Positions 26,782 to 35,400 of a DNA stretch of 64,000 nt are shown piece after piece. The stretch's first letter is position 1. Each line of letters opens with the position of its first letter. Position numbers and translations under genes: made by a program. Below the pieces are notes generated by a model. The model was not told where the DNA came from. It saw only the letters and a list, made by a program, of their open reading frames with translations, and searched no databases. The stretch comes from Gaoshiqia hydrogeniformans (GTDB taxonomy: Bacteria > Bacteroidota > Bacteroidia > Bacteroidales > Prolixibacteraceae): assembly GCF_049347105.1 (NCBI RefSeq), contig NZ_CP186334.1:5332001-5396000 (forward strand), given 5' to 3'.

Positions 26782-27726
26782 TTATGCTCCCTTTGTCGGG
26801 CTGACTTTCCGAATGCGGTAAGGCGTTTTGTGCTGCGACTCATAATAGGTACGCATCTGCATTTCGGCTACCAGTCCCATCGTGATAAACTGGAGGCCGG
26901 CTACCACCAACAGCAATCCCAGAATCAGTAAAGGTTTCCCCCAGATATCCTGCCCGAAAAGTTTCAGGATCAACAAATACAGGTTAATCAAAAAGCCCAA
27001 TCCCAAAGTAATTATCCCCAGGCCACCGAAAAAGTGCATCGGCCGTTGCATATATTTTTTGAAAAACAGCATCAGCAACAAGTCGTTAAACACGCGTGTT
27101 GTCCGGCTCAGGTTGTATTTTGATTTGCCAAACTCTCGCGCGCGGTGGTTCACGTCAACCTGGGTCAGCCGGGTGGAACCTTCGAGAGCCAGCAGCGCCG
27201 GGATAAACCGGTGTAACTCGCCATAAATATGAATGGACTTTATGGCTTCGTTGGTGAAAACTTTCAGGGTACAACCCAAATCTTTCATTTTGATCCCTGT
27301 GGATTCGCGAATAATATAATTAGCAATTTTACTCGGTATTTTACGCAAAAAAGCGCCGTCTTTTCGGTTTGCGCGTACACCGGCGACCATGTCCCATTCC
27401 CCTTCCCGGCAGATTCTCAACATCATCGGGATATCAGCCGGGTCATTTTGGAGGTCACCGTCAAGCAGGACAACGTAAGCTCCTGATGCTTGATCTATCC
27501 CGGCCTGCAGGGCCGAACTTTGTCCGTAATTCCGTTTCAGTTCCACCAAAATAAACCGTTCGTCAGCAATGGCCCGGATTTCTTCGCGGGTACTGTCGGT
27601 TGAACCGTCGTCAACAAAAACTGCCTCAAAATCATAGCCCGACAGGGCGGCCTTAATTTGTTCACTTAAGGGCCTGATGTTTAACTCCTCGTTGTACACA
27701 CAAATAACCAGACTCAATTCCTTCAT
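26782..27726 (-). CDS. Family 2 glycosyltransferase, polyprenyl-phosphate sugar type
   Basis: This 314-residue protein has an N-terminal GT2 domain (SLVICVYNEELNI, AVFVDDGSTDSTREEI, VVLLDGDLQNDPADIPMM) containing the DxD-type acidic residues for the nucleotide sugar. Two C-terminal membrane segments (about residues 225-250 and 262-290) follow. This is the ArnC/DPM1/GtrB-like layout that loads a sugar onto undecaprenyl phosphate at the inner membrane, and the conserved REFGKSKYNL also fits. I chose ATG 27726 rather than the upstream GTG at 27735. It is isolated, so the destination of the sugar (lipid A, O-antigen or protein) is unknown. Confidence 0.88.
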   Translation of the reverse strand: MKELSLVICVYNEELNIRPLSEQIKAALSGYDFEAVFVDDGSTDSTREEIRAIADERFILVELKRNYGQSSALQAGIDQASGAYVVLLDGDLQNDPADIPMMLRICREGEWDMVAGVRANRKDGAFLRKIPSKIANYIIRESTGIKMKDLGCTLKVFTNEAIKSIHIYGELHRFIPALLALEGSTRLTQVDVNHRAREFGKSKYNLSRTTRVFNDLLLMLFFKKYMQRPMHFFGGLGIITLGLGFLINLYLLILKLFGQDIWGKPLLILGLLLVVAGLQFITMGLVAEMQMRTYYESQHKTPYRIRKVSPTKGA

Positions 27727-28175
27727 ACGCTTCACTTAACGTTCTTAATTCGTTCTGTCAAGATTCAATTGCTTTACTCTGCTGCGAATTTATAAAAAGG
27801 TATTTAGAAAACATTCTTTTTCAATTAAATCAGATGTCCACCCTGATAAAACGATGAAAAATCAGGACAAAGGACAGAGCGTCATGATCATGATCCTTAT
27901 GGAGACAAATTTCCCGTCCGATCCAACAAAAATCAGGAGATTTTCTATCGGACTAAGTATCAGCCATCTATGCGAATACTCCGAAATACGGGCATTTCCT
28001 GTTTTTTTTGGTAAGTCAAGTCTGTTATTTGATCAGCCAAAAAACCCATTTGAAAAGCCAAAGCCCAAAACAGGCCGTTTTGACGGTTTAGCATAAGAAC
28101 AAACCGCCTGAAACAGCCGTTAAATGACGTAACTTGTATCACATAAATATGGATATTCACTTAACTTTAAATACC
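27727..28175. other. 449-base intergenic stretch between divergent genes
   Basis: No credible gene is visible. The stretch should carry the promoters of the GT2 gene (minus) and the orphan lipoprotein (plus). I see an inverted repeat GTCCGAT/ATCGGAC (27916-27922 and 27947-27953), a second CGGTTT/AAACCG around 28084-28106, and an imperfect direct repeat of the AAACAGGCCGTT type near 28070 and 28111. None is strong enough to name. Confidence 0.35.
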
Positions 28176-29174
28176 ATGAAAAATTTGAATTCTTTTATTG
28201 TAAAAACAGTACTTTCCCTTGCAGTTGTTTCCTTCGCCTTTGTCGGATGTCAGAAACCCGATAAATTAATAGACGGCGTTGCCGGCCTTGAAAAAGAAAA
28301 AGGGAAACCGATTCCGTCAGAATCGAGTTGTGCCGATTACCTGGTCGACCTGAATGTCACCCAGAACGCCGGTTCAACCGAATTTGTATGGACCATCATC
28401 AATCCAAACCCGGGAAACGGGAAAAACGGAACCTTGCAAAACCTCTCACACTGGGGATTCTCAGCTGCCGGATGTGAAGATCCTGCTTTAAACCTGGAAA
28501 ACAACTGGTCAGACGTTCTGGCTGCCTACTATTTTGATTATTCATTAGGCGAATGGGTCGAAATACTTCCTACTCCCGAAGTAAAACCGGATCCATCCAT
28601 GAGCGCCTGCACAAACGACCCGATGGTGAAATATGACTATGGCACTACCGGCGATCTTCCGTCGCTGTATAAACTGGTACTTGCGGGCCACTGGGGCACA
28701 TCGAAGGTCACAGGTTATTTCAAGTCGGGAGCCAATACCGGCTGCTGCGAATTTCAGATTGACGGCATCGGTTGTAAAGATGAAGATTCACAATGTTCTT
28801 TCTCTCAGGGTTTCTTCTTTGCCTCTCCTCATGCCTGGGCGGTTGCAACAGTAACTGTTGGAGGTTTTGAATATACCGAAGCCGAAGGACGCGCTATTTG
28901 GAATACATCGAACGCCGGCGGCATCAAAGATTCCAAAAAAGGATTTACCCAGGTTGCAGCCATTAAACTGTCGGGGGTAACCGACGCCCTTGTTCTGGAA
29001 AAAGTAGCCATCATTGAAAGCTGGCTGGCCACTGTCGGCAAATTATCTGCTGCCAACCTGCCAAACCAAACAGCTCAGGACATTCTTACCTACGGCGATG
29101 CAGCAGCAGCTGCAGGATGGATCGGCGACTGGATTAACGAGAATCACTGCGCCGACGACGATTATGAAGAATAA
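28176..29174 (+). CDS. Orphan cysteine-rich secreted lipoprotein, function unknown
   Basis: The product from ATG 28176 is a 332-residue lipoprotein (signal peptide ending FVGC, Cys25) followed by a short charged spacer. The mature part falls into two halves. Residues about 45-200 are strand-rich with several cysteines (SSCADY, AAGCED, MSACTND, TGCCEF, GIGCKD) that could form disulphides. Residues about 205-330 contain an aromatic/alanine-rich segment (FFFASPHAWAVATV) and a helical tail ending in an acidic run. I do not recognise a domain. It is transcribed alone and closed by a strong terminator. A surface or periplasmic location is likely; nothing in the context hints at the role. Confidence 0.7.
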   Translation: MKNLNSFIVKTVLSLAVVSFAFVGCQKPDKLIDGVAGLEKEKGKPIPSESSCADYLVDLNVTQNAGSTEFVWTIINPNPGNGKNGTLQNLSHWGFSAAGCEDPALNLENNWSDVLAAYYFDYSLGEWVEILPTPEVKPDPSMSACTNDPMVKYDYGTTGDLPSLYKLVLAGHWGTSKVTGYFKSGANTGCCEFQIDGIGCKDEDSQCSFSQGFFFASPHAWAVATVTVGGFEYTEAEGRAIWNTSNAGGIKDSKKGFTQVAAIKLSGVTDALVLEKVAIIESWLATVGKLSAANLPNQTAQDILTYGDAAAAAGWIGDWINENHCADDDYEE

Positions 29175-29209
29175 AATCAGGACTTGATAAAAAACTGACG
29201 ATTGCGTGA

Positions 29210-29242
29210 AAGCAGCGGGTTTCGTACCCGTTGCTTTTTTTA
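29210..29242 (+). terminator. Strong terminator of the orphan lipoprotein gene
   Basis: An 11-bp stem (AAGCAGCGGGT with ACCCGTTGCTT, one G-T pair) and TTCGT loop run straight into a T-tract. It lies 35 bases after the lipoprotein stop codon. It also shows that the in-frame GTG at 29206 is not the start of the next gene. Confidence 0.85.
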
Positions 29243-29259
29243 TTCTGTCAATAATTTTG
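29231..29259 (+). promoter_or_regulatory. Promoter (TTG-N18-TAATTTTG) for the YkgJ-like gene
   Basis: A TTG at 29231-29233 is spaced 18 bases from TAATTTTG at 29252-29259, close to the Bacteroidota -33/-7 arrangement. The -33 part lies within the descending arm of the preceding terminator. It would start RNA about 25-30 bases before the ATG at 29293. Confidence 0.5.
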
Positions 29260-29292
29260 CTATTTTCAGTTTTTTTATTCAAAACAAGCAGT

Positions 29293-29952
29293 ATGGGTAA
29301 GAGCGGGATCTCAGAACACGGACAGGTATTTTACAAAGACGGCTACCGGTTAGGTAAACAAGCCGTGCAGGAAGTAAAAAACGAAACGGCATTTCTGCAA
29401 CACATTGGCGCCATGTACCAGGCCGTAGACGAACTGATCGATTCGCTGCTTGCTCTGGCCCAAAGGCAACAGGTAACTGTTGACTGCAAAAAGGGATGCG
29501 CCTGGTGCTGTCATCAGGCTGTATTTGCCAATTCGTACGAAATACACTACCTCGGGAATTACCTGAAAACCCATTTCGGCCCTGAAGAGCAAACGGAAGT
29601 TGTCCGTCATGCGGCCAATAAAAACAAAATCACCGGCTCACTGACCCAAGAAAAAATGCTCAGCTATAAAAGCCCCTGCCCCTTACTCAAAAACGGCGCC
29701 TGTGCTGCCTACGCTGCACGCCCGATGGCCTGCCGGATTTACCTTTCGATGGACGTTGGCACTTGTCGCGAGTTTTACCAAAATCCAGACAATCCCGCGA
29801 ATTTTCCGGCCTTACTCGACTTTCCGCTGCTGGCCGGCAAAATGATGAACGAAGGTTTCATGGCTGCCCTAAAGGAAGAGGGCATTTTTGTGAAGGAATT
29901 CCGTCTCGAAGAAGGACTGGAGGCCATTTTAACATCCGGTAGTAATCTTTAA
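29293..29952 (+). CDS. YkgJ-type cysteine-cluster protein
   Basis: This 219-residue cytoplasmic protein has the zinc- or iron-chelating CxxxCxxCC arrangement (Cys65, Cys69, Cys72, Cys73, in CKKGCAWCCHQ). A second set follows in SPCPLLKNGACAAYAARPMACRIY and DVGTC, matching the YkgJ/CxxCxxCC family (PF03692). Members are thought to bind a metal or Fe-S cluster but have no settled function. I reject an upstream GTG because it falls inside a terminator hairpin. The C-terminus overlaps by four bases the end of the convergent helical protein gene. Confidence 0.82.
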   Translation: MGKSGISEHGQVFYKDGYRLGKQAVQEVKNETAFLQHIGAMYQAVDELIDSLLALAQRQQVTVDCKKGCAWCCHQAVFANSYEIHYLGNYLKTHFGPEEQTEVVRHAANKNKITGSLTQEKMLSYKSPCPLLKNGACAAYAARPMACRIYLSMDVGTCREFYQNPDNPANFPALLDFPLLAGKMMNEGFMAALKEEGIFVKEFRLEEGLEAILTSGSNL

Positions 29953-30368
29953 AGCGCCAGTTTCGATTCGAGTTGAACAATCCGGTCCCGCCTTTCCATC
30001 GAATAGGTATGGCTTTTATGCTCCACGTAATTCAGCAGCAACAGCGCTTTTTGCAGGTACAGTTCTTTTCGCAGCAGGGTTTCATGTTCCAGGGCATGAT
30101 CGCCTAACAACTCAAATACCGCAGCCATTTGTTCAAAATGTTCGTTAGCCAGCAAATTTTCATCCATCAGCCCGATAAAACTGCGGTCGTCCAGAAACAG
30201 CAGTTCTTCCATATCCCAACCAAACTGAACACAAAAGGCGTCAGCAGCCTCTGTAAACAATTGGTCTTCTTGTCCCTGGTCCTTTTTCTTTTGCAAACGG
30301 TCAATCAGTTTGGCAATAAAAAGCCCCAGTTGATGTATTTGGTCGATTAAATAGTCCCTGCGTTCCAT
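29949..30368 (-). CDS. Small helical hypothetical protein (139 aa)
   Basis: This 139-residue soluble protein has no signal peptide. The sequence is almost entirely amphipathic helix with leucine/aromatic spacing (LIDQIHQLGLFIAKLIDRLQKKK, then TEAADAFCVQFGWDMEELLFL) and could form a TPR-like or four-helix fold. I do not recognise a family, although small proteins of this kind are frequent in Bacteroidia. It starts at ATG 30366-30368, converges with the YkgJ-like gene (4-base overlap) and is divergent from the ECF sigma gene. Confidence 0.65.
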   Translation of the reverse strand: MERRDYLIDQIHQLGLFIAKLIDRLQKKKDQGQEDQLFTEAADAFCVQFGWDMEELLFLDDRSFIGLMDENLLANEHFEQMAAVFELLGDHALEHETLLRKELYLQKALLLLNYVEHKSHTYSMERRDRIVQLESKLAL

Positions 30369-30480
30369 AAAGCCGGTATTTTAGTGAATAAATTTATAAA
30401 ATCCCTTTCAATAAATTGCAGATCACGTCAAACTGACACGATAATTTAGCCGGATAAATTTCATGATTTAAATCGATTCT

Positions 30481-30488
30481 TATCTTTG
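30481..30488 (+). promoter_or_regulatory. -7 promoter box (TATCTTTG) of the PUL sigma/anti-sigma genes
   Basis: The octamer is a full match to TAnnTTTG, 20 bases before the sigma factor ATG, and is followed by the typical GC-A-rich start region. No clear -33 element is present. It implies that the regulator pair is made from the housekeeping sigma factor. Confidence 0.5.
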
Positions 30489-30508
30489 CAAAAATTTGGC
30501 AATGGTAA

Positions 30509-31123
30509 ATGGATGACATCAAACAACTTCCGATTGAACTTCTCTGGCAATCTTTTCTGGCAGGCGACGACCGGTCGTTTTCAATCATCTACGAACGCTA
30601 CGCAGGAAGCTTATTAACTTATGGCCGCAAGTTCAATATAGACAACGAACTTGTCGGCGATGCCCTTCAGGAAGTATTTGTTGATTTATACCTGAAGCGC
30701 GACCGTTTTGGAAAGCAAATTAAAAACCTGAAAGCCTATTTATTTATTGCGCTGAAAAACAACCTGCTGAAAAAAATCAACCACCGCAAGAAATGGCAGT
30801 TCCAGGTAATTGAAGGTAAAGGAGACGAGCTGGAATTCTCAACCGAATACAATATTCAGGAGTACCTGATTGAAAAAGAATTATCCAAAGAAATTCAGCA
30901 AAAACTGCAAGCGGCCGTTGCCGGATTGTCTCCGAAGCAAAAGGAAATTATTTACCTGAAATTTGAAGAAGAATTAGACTATCCCGAAATCGCAAGAGTT
31001 CTAAAAATCGGTGTCGAATCAGCCCGAAAACAAATTTACCGGGCCATAAAAACACTCCGGGAAACCATTGACACAAAAATACTTAGTAATTTTTTCCTGA
31101 TTTTCCTGAAAAAAAGCCGGTAA
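30509..31123 (+). CDS. ECF RNA polymerase sigma factor of the pectin locus
   Basis: This 204-residue ECF sigma factor has region 2 at about residues 25-95 (FSIIYERYAGSLLTYGRKF, DALQEVFVDLYLKRDRF) and region 4 at about 135-190 (LSPKQKEIIYLKFEEELDYPEIARVLKIGVESARKQIYRAIKTLRE, a helix-turn-helix). It belongs to the group paired with FecR in Bacteroidota polysaccharide loci. The fecR gene follows after 53 bases, then susC with an STN domain, the classic trans-envelope signalling set. It probably switches on the susC operon and the enzyme genes when substrate engages SusC. Confidence 0.92.
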   Translation: MDDIKQLPIELLWQSFLAGDDRSFSIIYERYAGSLLTYGRKFNIDNELVGDALQEVFVDLYLKRDRFGKQIKNLKAYLFIALKNNLLKKINHRKKWQFQVIEGKGDELEFSTEYNIQEYLIEKELSKEIQQKLQAAVAGLSPKQKEIIYLKFEEELDYPEIARVLKIGVESARKQIYRAIKTLRETIDTKILSNFFLIFLKKSR

Positions 31124-31176
31124 AAACTGTCCATGTTTTTTCCGGACCGCGACCTTACTGATGTAAAGGTCTTCCT

Positions 31177-32367
31177 ATGGATAAAATTTTTGCCTATTTC
31201 GAAAACACAGAATTTGTACGCCGGGCTCTTTCGTCCGATGAACAAACGCGACAGTACTGGAAGACATATCTGGATGAACATCCGGAAGAACAAGCCGATA
31301 TCGAAACAGCCCGACTGATTCTGATCCACTTAAAATCAACCGGGAGATCCGTTTCCAGACATGAAATAAATTCCCTTTTTCCCGGAATTTACACGAAAAT
31401 CACCCGGCGCAAAAAATCGGATAAAATCCGTAAACTTTTTCTGAACACACTGAAATACGCGGCCATGGCGCTGTTGTTTTTTGCCATGGGAACGGTCATT
31501 ACGCAGTATCAATACCAAAATACCATCCGCGAAATCAGTGCACAAATGGCCAATGTTTCCGTTTTTAACGGACGACATGCCCGCTTAATTCTGTCTGACG
31601 GAAACAGCATCACCTTGCGCGAGAAACATTCCCAAGTCGATTACCTCAGCAATGGCGCTGTCGTGATCAACCAGACCGATACCATCCCGGTAGCAACAAA
31701 GTCAGGCAAACCAGGTACTAACCAGATCATTGTTCCATACGGAAAAAATTCGGCCCTGACCTTACCCGATGGTACCGTGGCCCACATCAACGCCGGGTCG
31801 CGCCTGCTTTTTCCTCATGTCTTTAAAGAGAAACACCGCGAGGTGTTTTTAATTGGCGAAGGTTACTTCCAGGTAAAGCACAATCCTGAAAAACCTTTTC
31901 TCGTAAAAACAACCGATGTACAAATAGAAGCAGTAGGAACAGCGTTCAACGTATCGGCCTATGCTTCAGATAAAAAAATTGAAGTCGTGCTCGCGGAAGG
32001 TAAAGTGCATATATCCGAAAATACGTTCAGCCTGCTGAATAACAAATACACCATGCAACCCAATGACATTCTGTATTACGATAAAGACCATGCCACCATT
32101 TATAAAAAACAAGTTAAGGCCGAAAATTACACGTCATGGCATCATGGTTTTTTAAATTTCGAAAGCGTTGAACTTCACAAGGTAATTGAAAAGCTCGAAC
32201 GCTATTACGATATTCAGGCGAGCTACAACAACTCAAACCTGGAACAGAAAAAAATCACCGGGAAACTGGCTTTACAGCAGGAAAAAGACGACGTATTACA
32301 GATATTGGCAACAACCGCCAATATTCAAATTACAAGAACAGAAGAAGGTAAATATTTGATTAAATAA
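31177..32367 (+). CDS. FecR-family anti-sigma factor
   Basis: This 396-residue inner-membrane protein has a cytoplasmic N-terminal part (residues 1-88) that should bind the sigma factor, and a single membrane segment at about 93-112 (YAAMALLFFAMGTV). The periplasmic FecR domain spans about 190-290 (PYGKNSALTLPDGTVAHINAGS, GEGYFQVKH, KTTDVQIEAVGTAFNVSAY), and a C-terminal DUF4974 domain about 325-396 (LNFESVELHKVIEKLERYYDI). FecR holds the sigma factor until SusC signals through its STN domain. A hairpin directly after the stop codon separates it from susC, so the regulator pair and the susCD genes are likely expressed at different levels. Confidence 0.93.
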   Translation: MDKIFAYFENTEFVRRALSSDEQTRQYWKTYLDEHPEEQADIETARLILIHLKSTGRSVSRHEINSLFPGIYTKITRRKKSDKIRKLFLNTLKYAAMALLFFAMGTVITQYQYQNTIREISAQMANVSVFNGRHARLILSDGNSITLREKHSQVDYLSNGAVVINQTDTIPVATKSGKPGTNQIIVPYGKNSALTLPDGTVAHINAGSRLLFPHVFKEKHREVFLIGEGYFQVKHNPEKPFLVKTTDVQIEAVGTAFNVSAYASDKKIEVVLAEGKVHISENTFSLLNNKYTMQPNDILYYDKDHATIYKKQVKAENYTSWHHGFLNFESVELHKVIEKLERYYDIQASYNNSNLEQKKITGKLALQQEKDDVLQILATTANIQITRTEEGKYLIK

Positions 32368-32369
32368 AA

Positions 32370-32398
32370 GCTGGCCTGTGTTGCGAGCACAGACCAGC
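32370..32398 (+). terminator. Hairpin between fecR and susC (terminator or attenuator)
   Basis: An 11-bp imperfect stem (GCTGGCCTGTG with CACAGACCAGC, one mismatch) and a 7-base loop begin two bases after the fecR stop. There is no T-run afterwards, so it may be a processing or attenuation element rather than a complete terminator. Confidence 0.45.
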
Positions 32399-32444
32399 CT
32401 GATACGATTAATTACTTGTATAATAATTAAAACATGACAAACTT

Positions 32445-35400
32445 ATGAAAAAATCACGAATGGGTGACCCTTTCGCTGTAAAGGGTTGCAGATTAATTCT
32501 AAGAAAAATGAAACTAACTTTCTTATTTTCATGTCTGGTTTTTATCACCAGTTGGGGAAATACCTTCTCCCAGAACACGTCCTTGAATGTGAAATTAAAA
32601 GATGTTCCGGTTCGGGACTTTATCCAATTAGTTGAGGATCAAACAAATTATTATTTTTTGTACCAGGATGAAGTATTCAGAAAAGGTCAAAAAGTAACTA
32701 TTGAATCAGAAGGCAGATCGTTGGACCACATTCTTAACCAATTAGCCGAACAGGCCGGGATTACTTACGAAGTAGTCGACCGGCAAATTATCTTAAAAAG
32801 CAACGCCACCAACATCCGGACGGCAACAGTGATGCAGCAAAACCTAACCGTAAGCGGTGTCGTAAGGGGAGAAAGCGGCGAACCGATCCCCGGGGTTACA
32901 GTGGTGATAAAAGGCACCGGCAACGGTACCATCACCGATCTCGACGGGCAATACAGCCTGAACAACGTACCTGCCGATGCGACCCTGCAATTCTCATTTG
33001 TAGGGATGAAACCGGTGGAAGTTCAGGTGAGCGGACGCAGCCAAATTAATGTTACCCTTCAAGAGGAAACCATCGGACTGGAAGAAGTGGTAGCCATTGG
33101 CTATGGCACCATGAAAAAACGGGATGTGACCGGCTCGGTTGCTTCCGTTTCGGGAGAACAACTCGCTGCCATTCCGGTTGCCAACGTGGCGCAGGCGCTC
33201 CAGGGACGCCTTCCCGGCGTGAATATCATGTCTCAGGATGGACGTCCCGATGCGACAATTTCCATTCGCGTTCGTGGCGGAGGTTCTATCTCCCAAAGCA
33301 ACGATCCGCTTGTTTTGATTGATGGAATACCCGGCAATATCAGCGATATTCCGGCTGATATGGTGGAAAGCATTGACGTGCTTAAGGATGCTTCTTCTAC
33401 CGCTATTTTCGGTGCACGCGGAGCAAACGGGGTTATTCTTGTTACGACAAAAAGGGGCAAAGAAGGCCAGGCTACCGTGAGCTATAACGGGTATGTAAAA
33501 TTCAATACCCCCACCGGATATCTGGATACTTTTGATCCATACGATTACCTGGTAAACAGATGGGGACTGCTTGATGTCTATTTCGGAACTACTTATACCA
33601 CTCCGTTTCAACAATTGTTTGGCATTGGAGCCTATACGGGCAGTAACTCTGCCGGTATTGATGCCTATAAAAATGTGTCGCCATACAACCTGCAAAAGGA
33701 GGTGTATAACAGTTCATTCTCGCACAACCATGACCTCACCATTACCGGCGGAACAGACAAGACAAAAGTTATTTTCACGGTTAACTACATGGACGAAGAC
33801 GGGATGAAGCTGAACTCCTATTCCAAAAGAGCTACGGCATCGTTCAAGTTAGACCAGAAAATAAGCAAAAAGCTGGACTTCAACTTAGACGTACGTTATA
33901 CGGATCGGGAAACCCTGGGGAATGAAAGTACCACCAATGGGTACGGTTCTGCACTCTCAGGATCTTACCGTTTCCGTCCGATCGCAATGGAAGATATAAA
34001 AGGCGACCTGTCTTTCCTGGGTGATGCTTCTTTGGGTGAGGAGTCTTTTGTATTTGATGACATGTACAGCCCTGTAAAAGTGATCAAAGACCGGGAGAAC
34101 CTGACTTTAAGGCAATCACTTCGTGGTACAGCCGGCGCAAACTGGGAAATTATAAAGGGGCTAAACTATCGCACGGAATTGACCCTGGCCCGCGATTATA
34201 CGCAGAATAAAATATGGAGAGGCCCTACACCTGCCAGTTTTAACGAGGAAAACTACCTGAATGGCGATGGAACCCATAAATGGGCTGGTGATGCCGATTT
34301 TAGAAAGAACGAAGGTTGGTCGTTGCGTTGGACAAACACCCTGAGCTATGAAATAGTACTGAAAGAGGTTCACCGGATCAATGCCCTGATTGGTCAGGAA
34401 ATCACAGACTCGGGCGGAACAAACATGCGTATCTCCGGCAGAAAATTTCCGAACAACTTTACAAAGGCGAATGCATTTGCCATGATTTCGCAATACGGAT
34501 CAGACCTCGTAATTTCTTCGGGAGTTTCTACGCCAAGCCGTATTCAATCTTATTTCGGCCGGGCAAACTATTCGCTTCTCGACAAGTACATGTTTACTGC
34601 TACCTTCCGTGCCGACGGCTCTTCGAACTTCTCGCCCGAACACCGTTGGGGATACTTCCCCGCTGCTTCTGTTGCCTGGCGGGTTTCGGAAGAATCGTTT
34701 CTGAAAGACACCTATTGGCTCGACGACATGAAACTTCGCGTATCTTACGGCGAGGTAGGAAATGATGCCATTAGCGCCGATCAATGGTCGCAATTGTGGG
34801 CATCCGAAAGTGACACGCGCTGGCAATATGGTTTAAACAATGAACTTCAGCCTTCTTATGACCTGGCTTCCAGTCAAATGGCCAACCGCGATTTGAAATG
34901 GGAAACCACCATTACCCGCAATATCGGTCTCGACTTTACGCTCTATAACAGCCGTTTGTGGGGAACGATCGATCTTTATAAAAACACAACACAAGACTTG
35001 CTGATGCTGACCGACATTCCTTCGATCACCGGATTTACAACCAGTTACGCCAACATTGGTCAAACCAGCAACAAAGGAGTGGAAATCTCACTGAATGGCG
35101 TATTATTCAAGAACCAGGACTGGAATATTACGGCAGGCGCCAACATCAACTTTAACAGGGGAAATATAGACGAGCTTGCTGAAGGGCTTCAAAGCGCATA
35201 CGGAACGCAATTCCTGCAATCAGGTATTCCGAATGCCGACTACGCCCTGCAGGTTGGTAAACCCGTTGGTATCGTGATGGGTTATAAAATGGATGGTAAA
35301 GGCTATTATACGCCCGACGATTTCAATTTCGACGCTGCAACCGGCATGTACACGCTGAAAGATGGCGTTGCCGATCTTTCAAAAGCATTTGTTTCCTATC

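Noticed and set aside
29206..29292. N-terminal hydrophobic extension of the YkgJ-like protein
   Set aside because: The bases form a clear terminator hairpin with T-run and a promoter; the hydrophobic residues are translated T-rich DNA.
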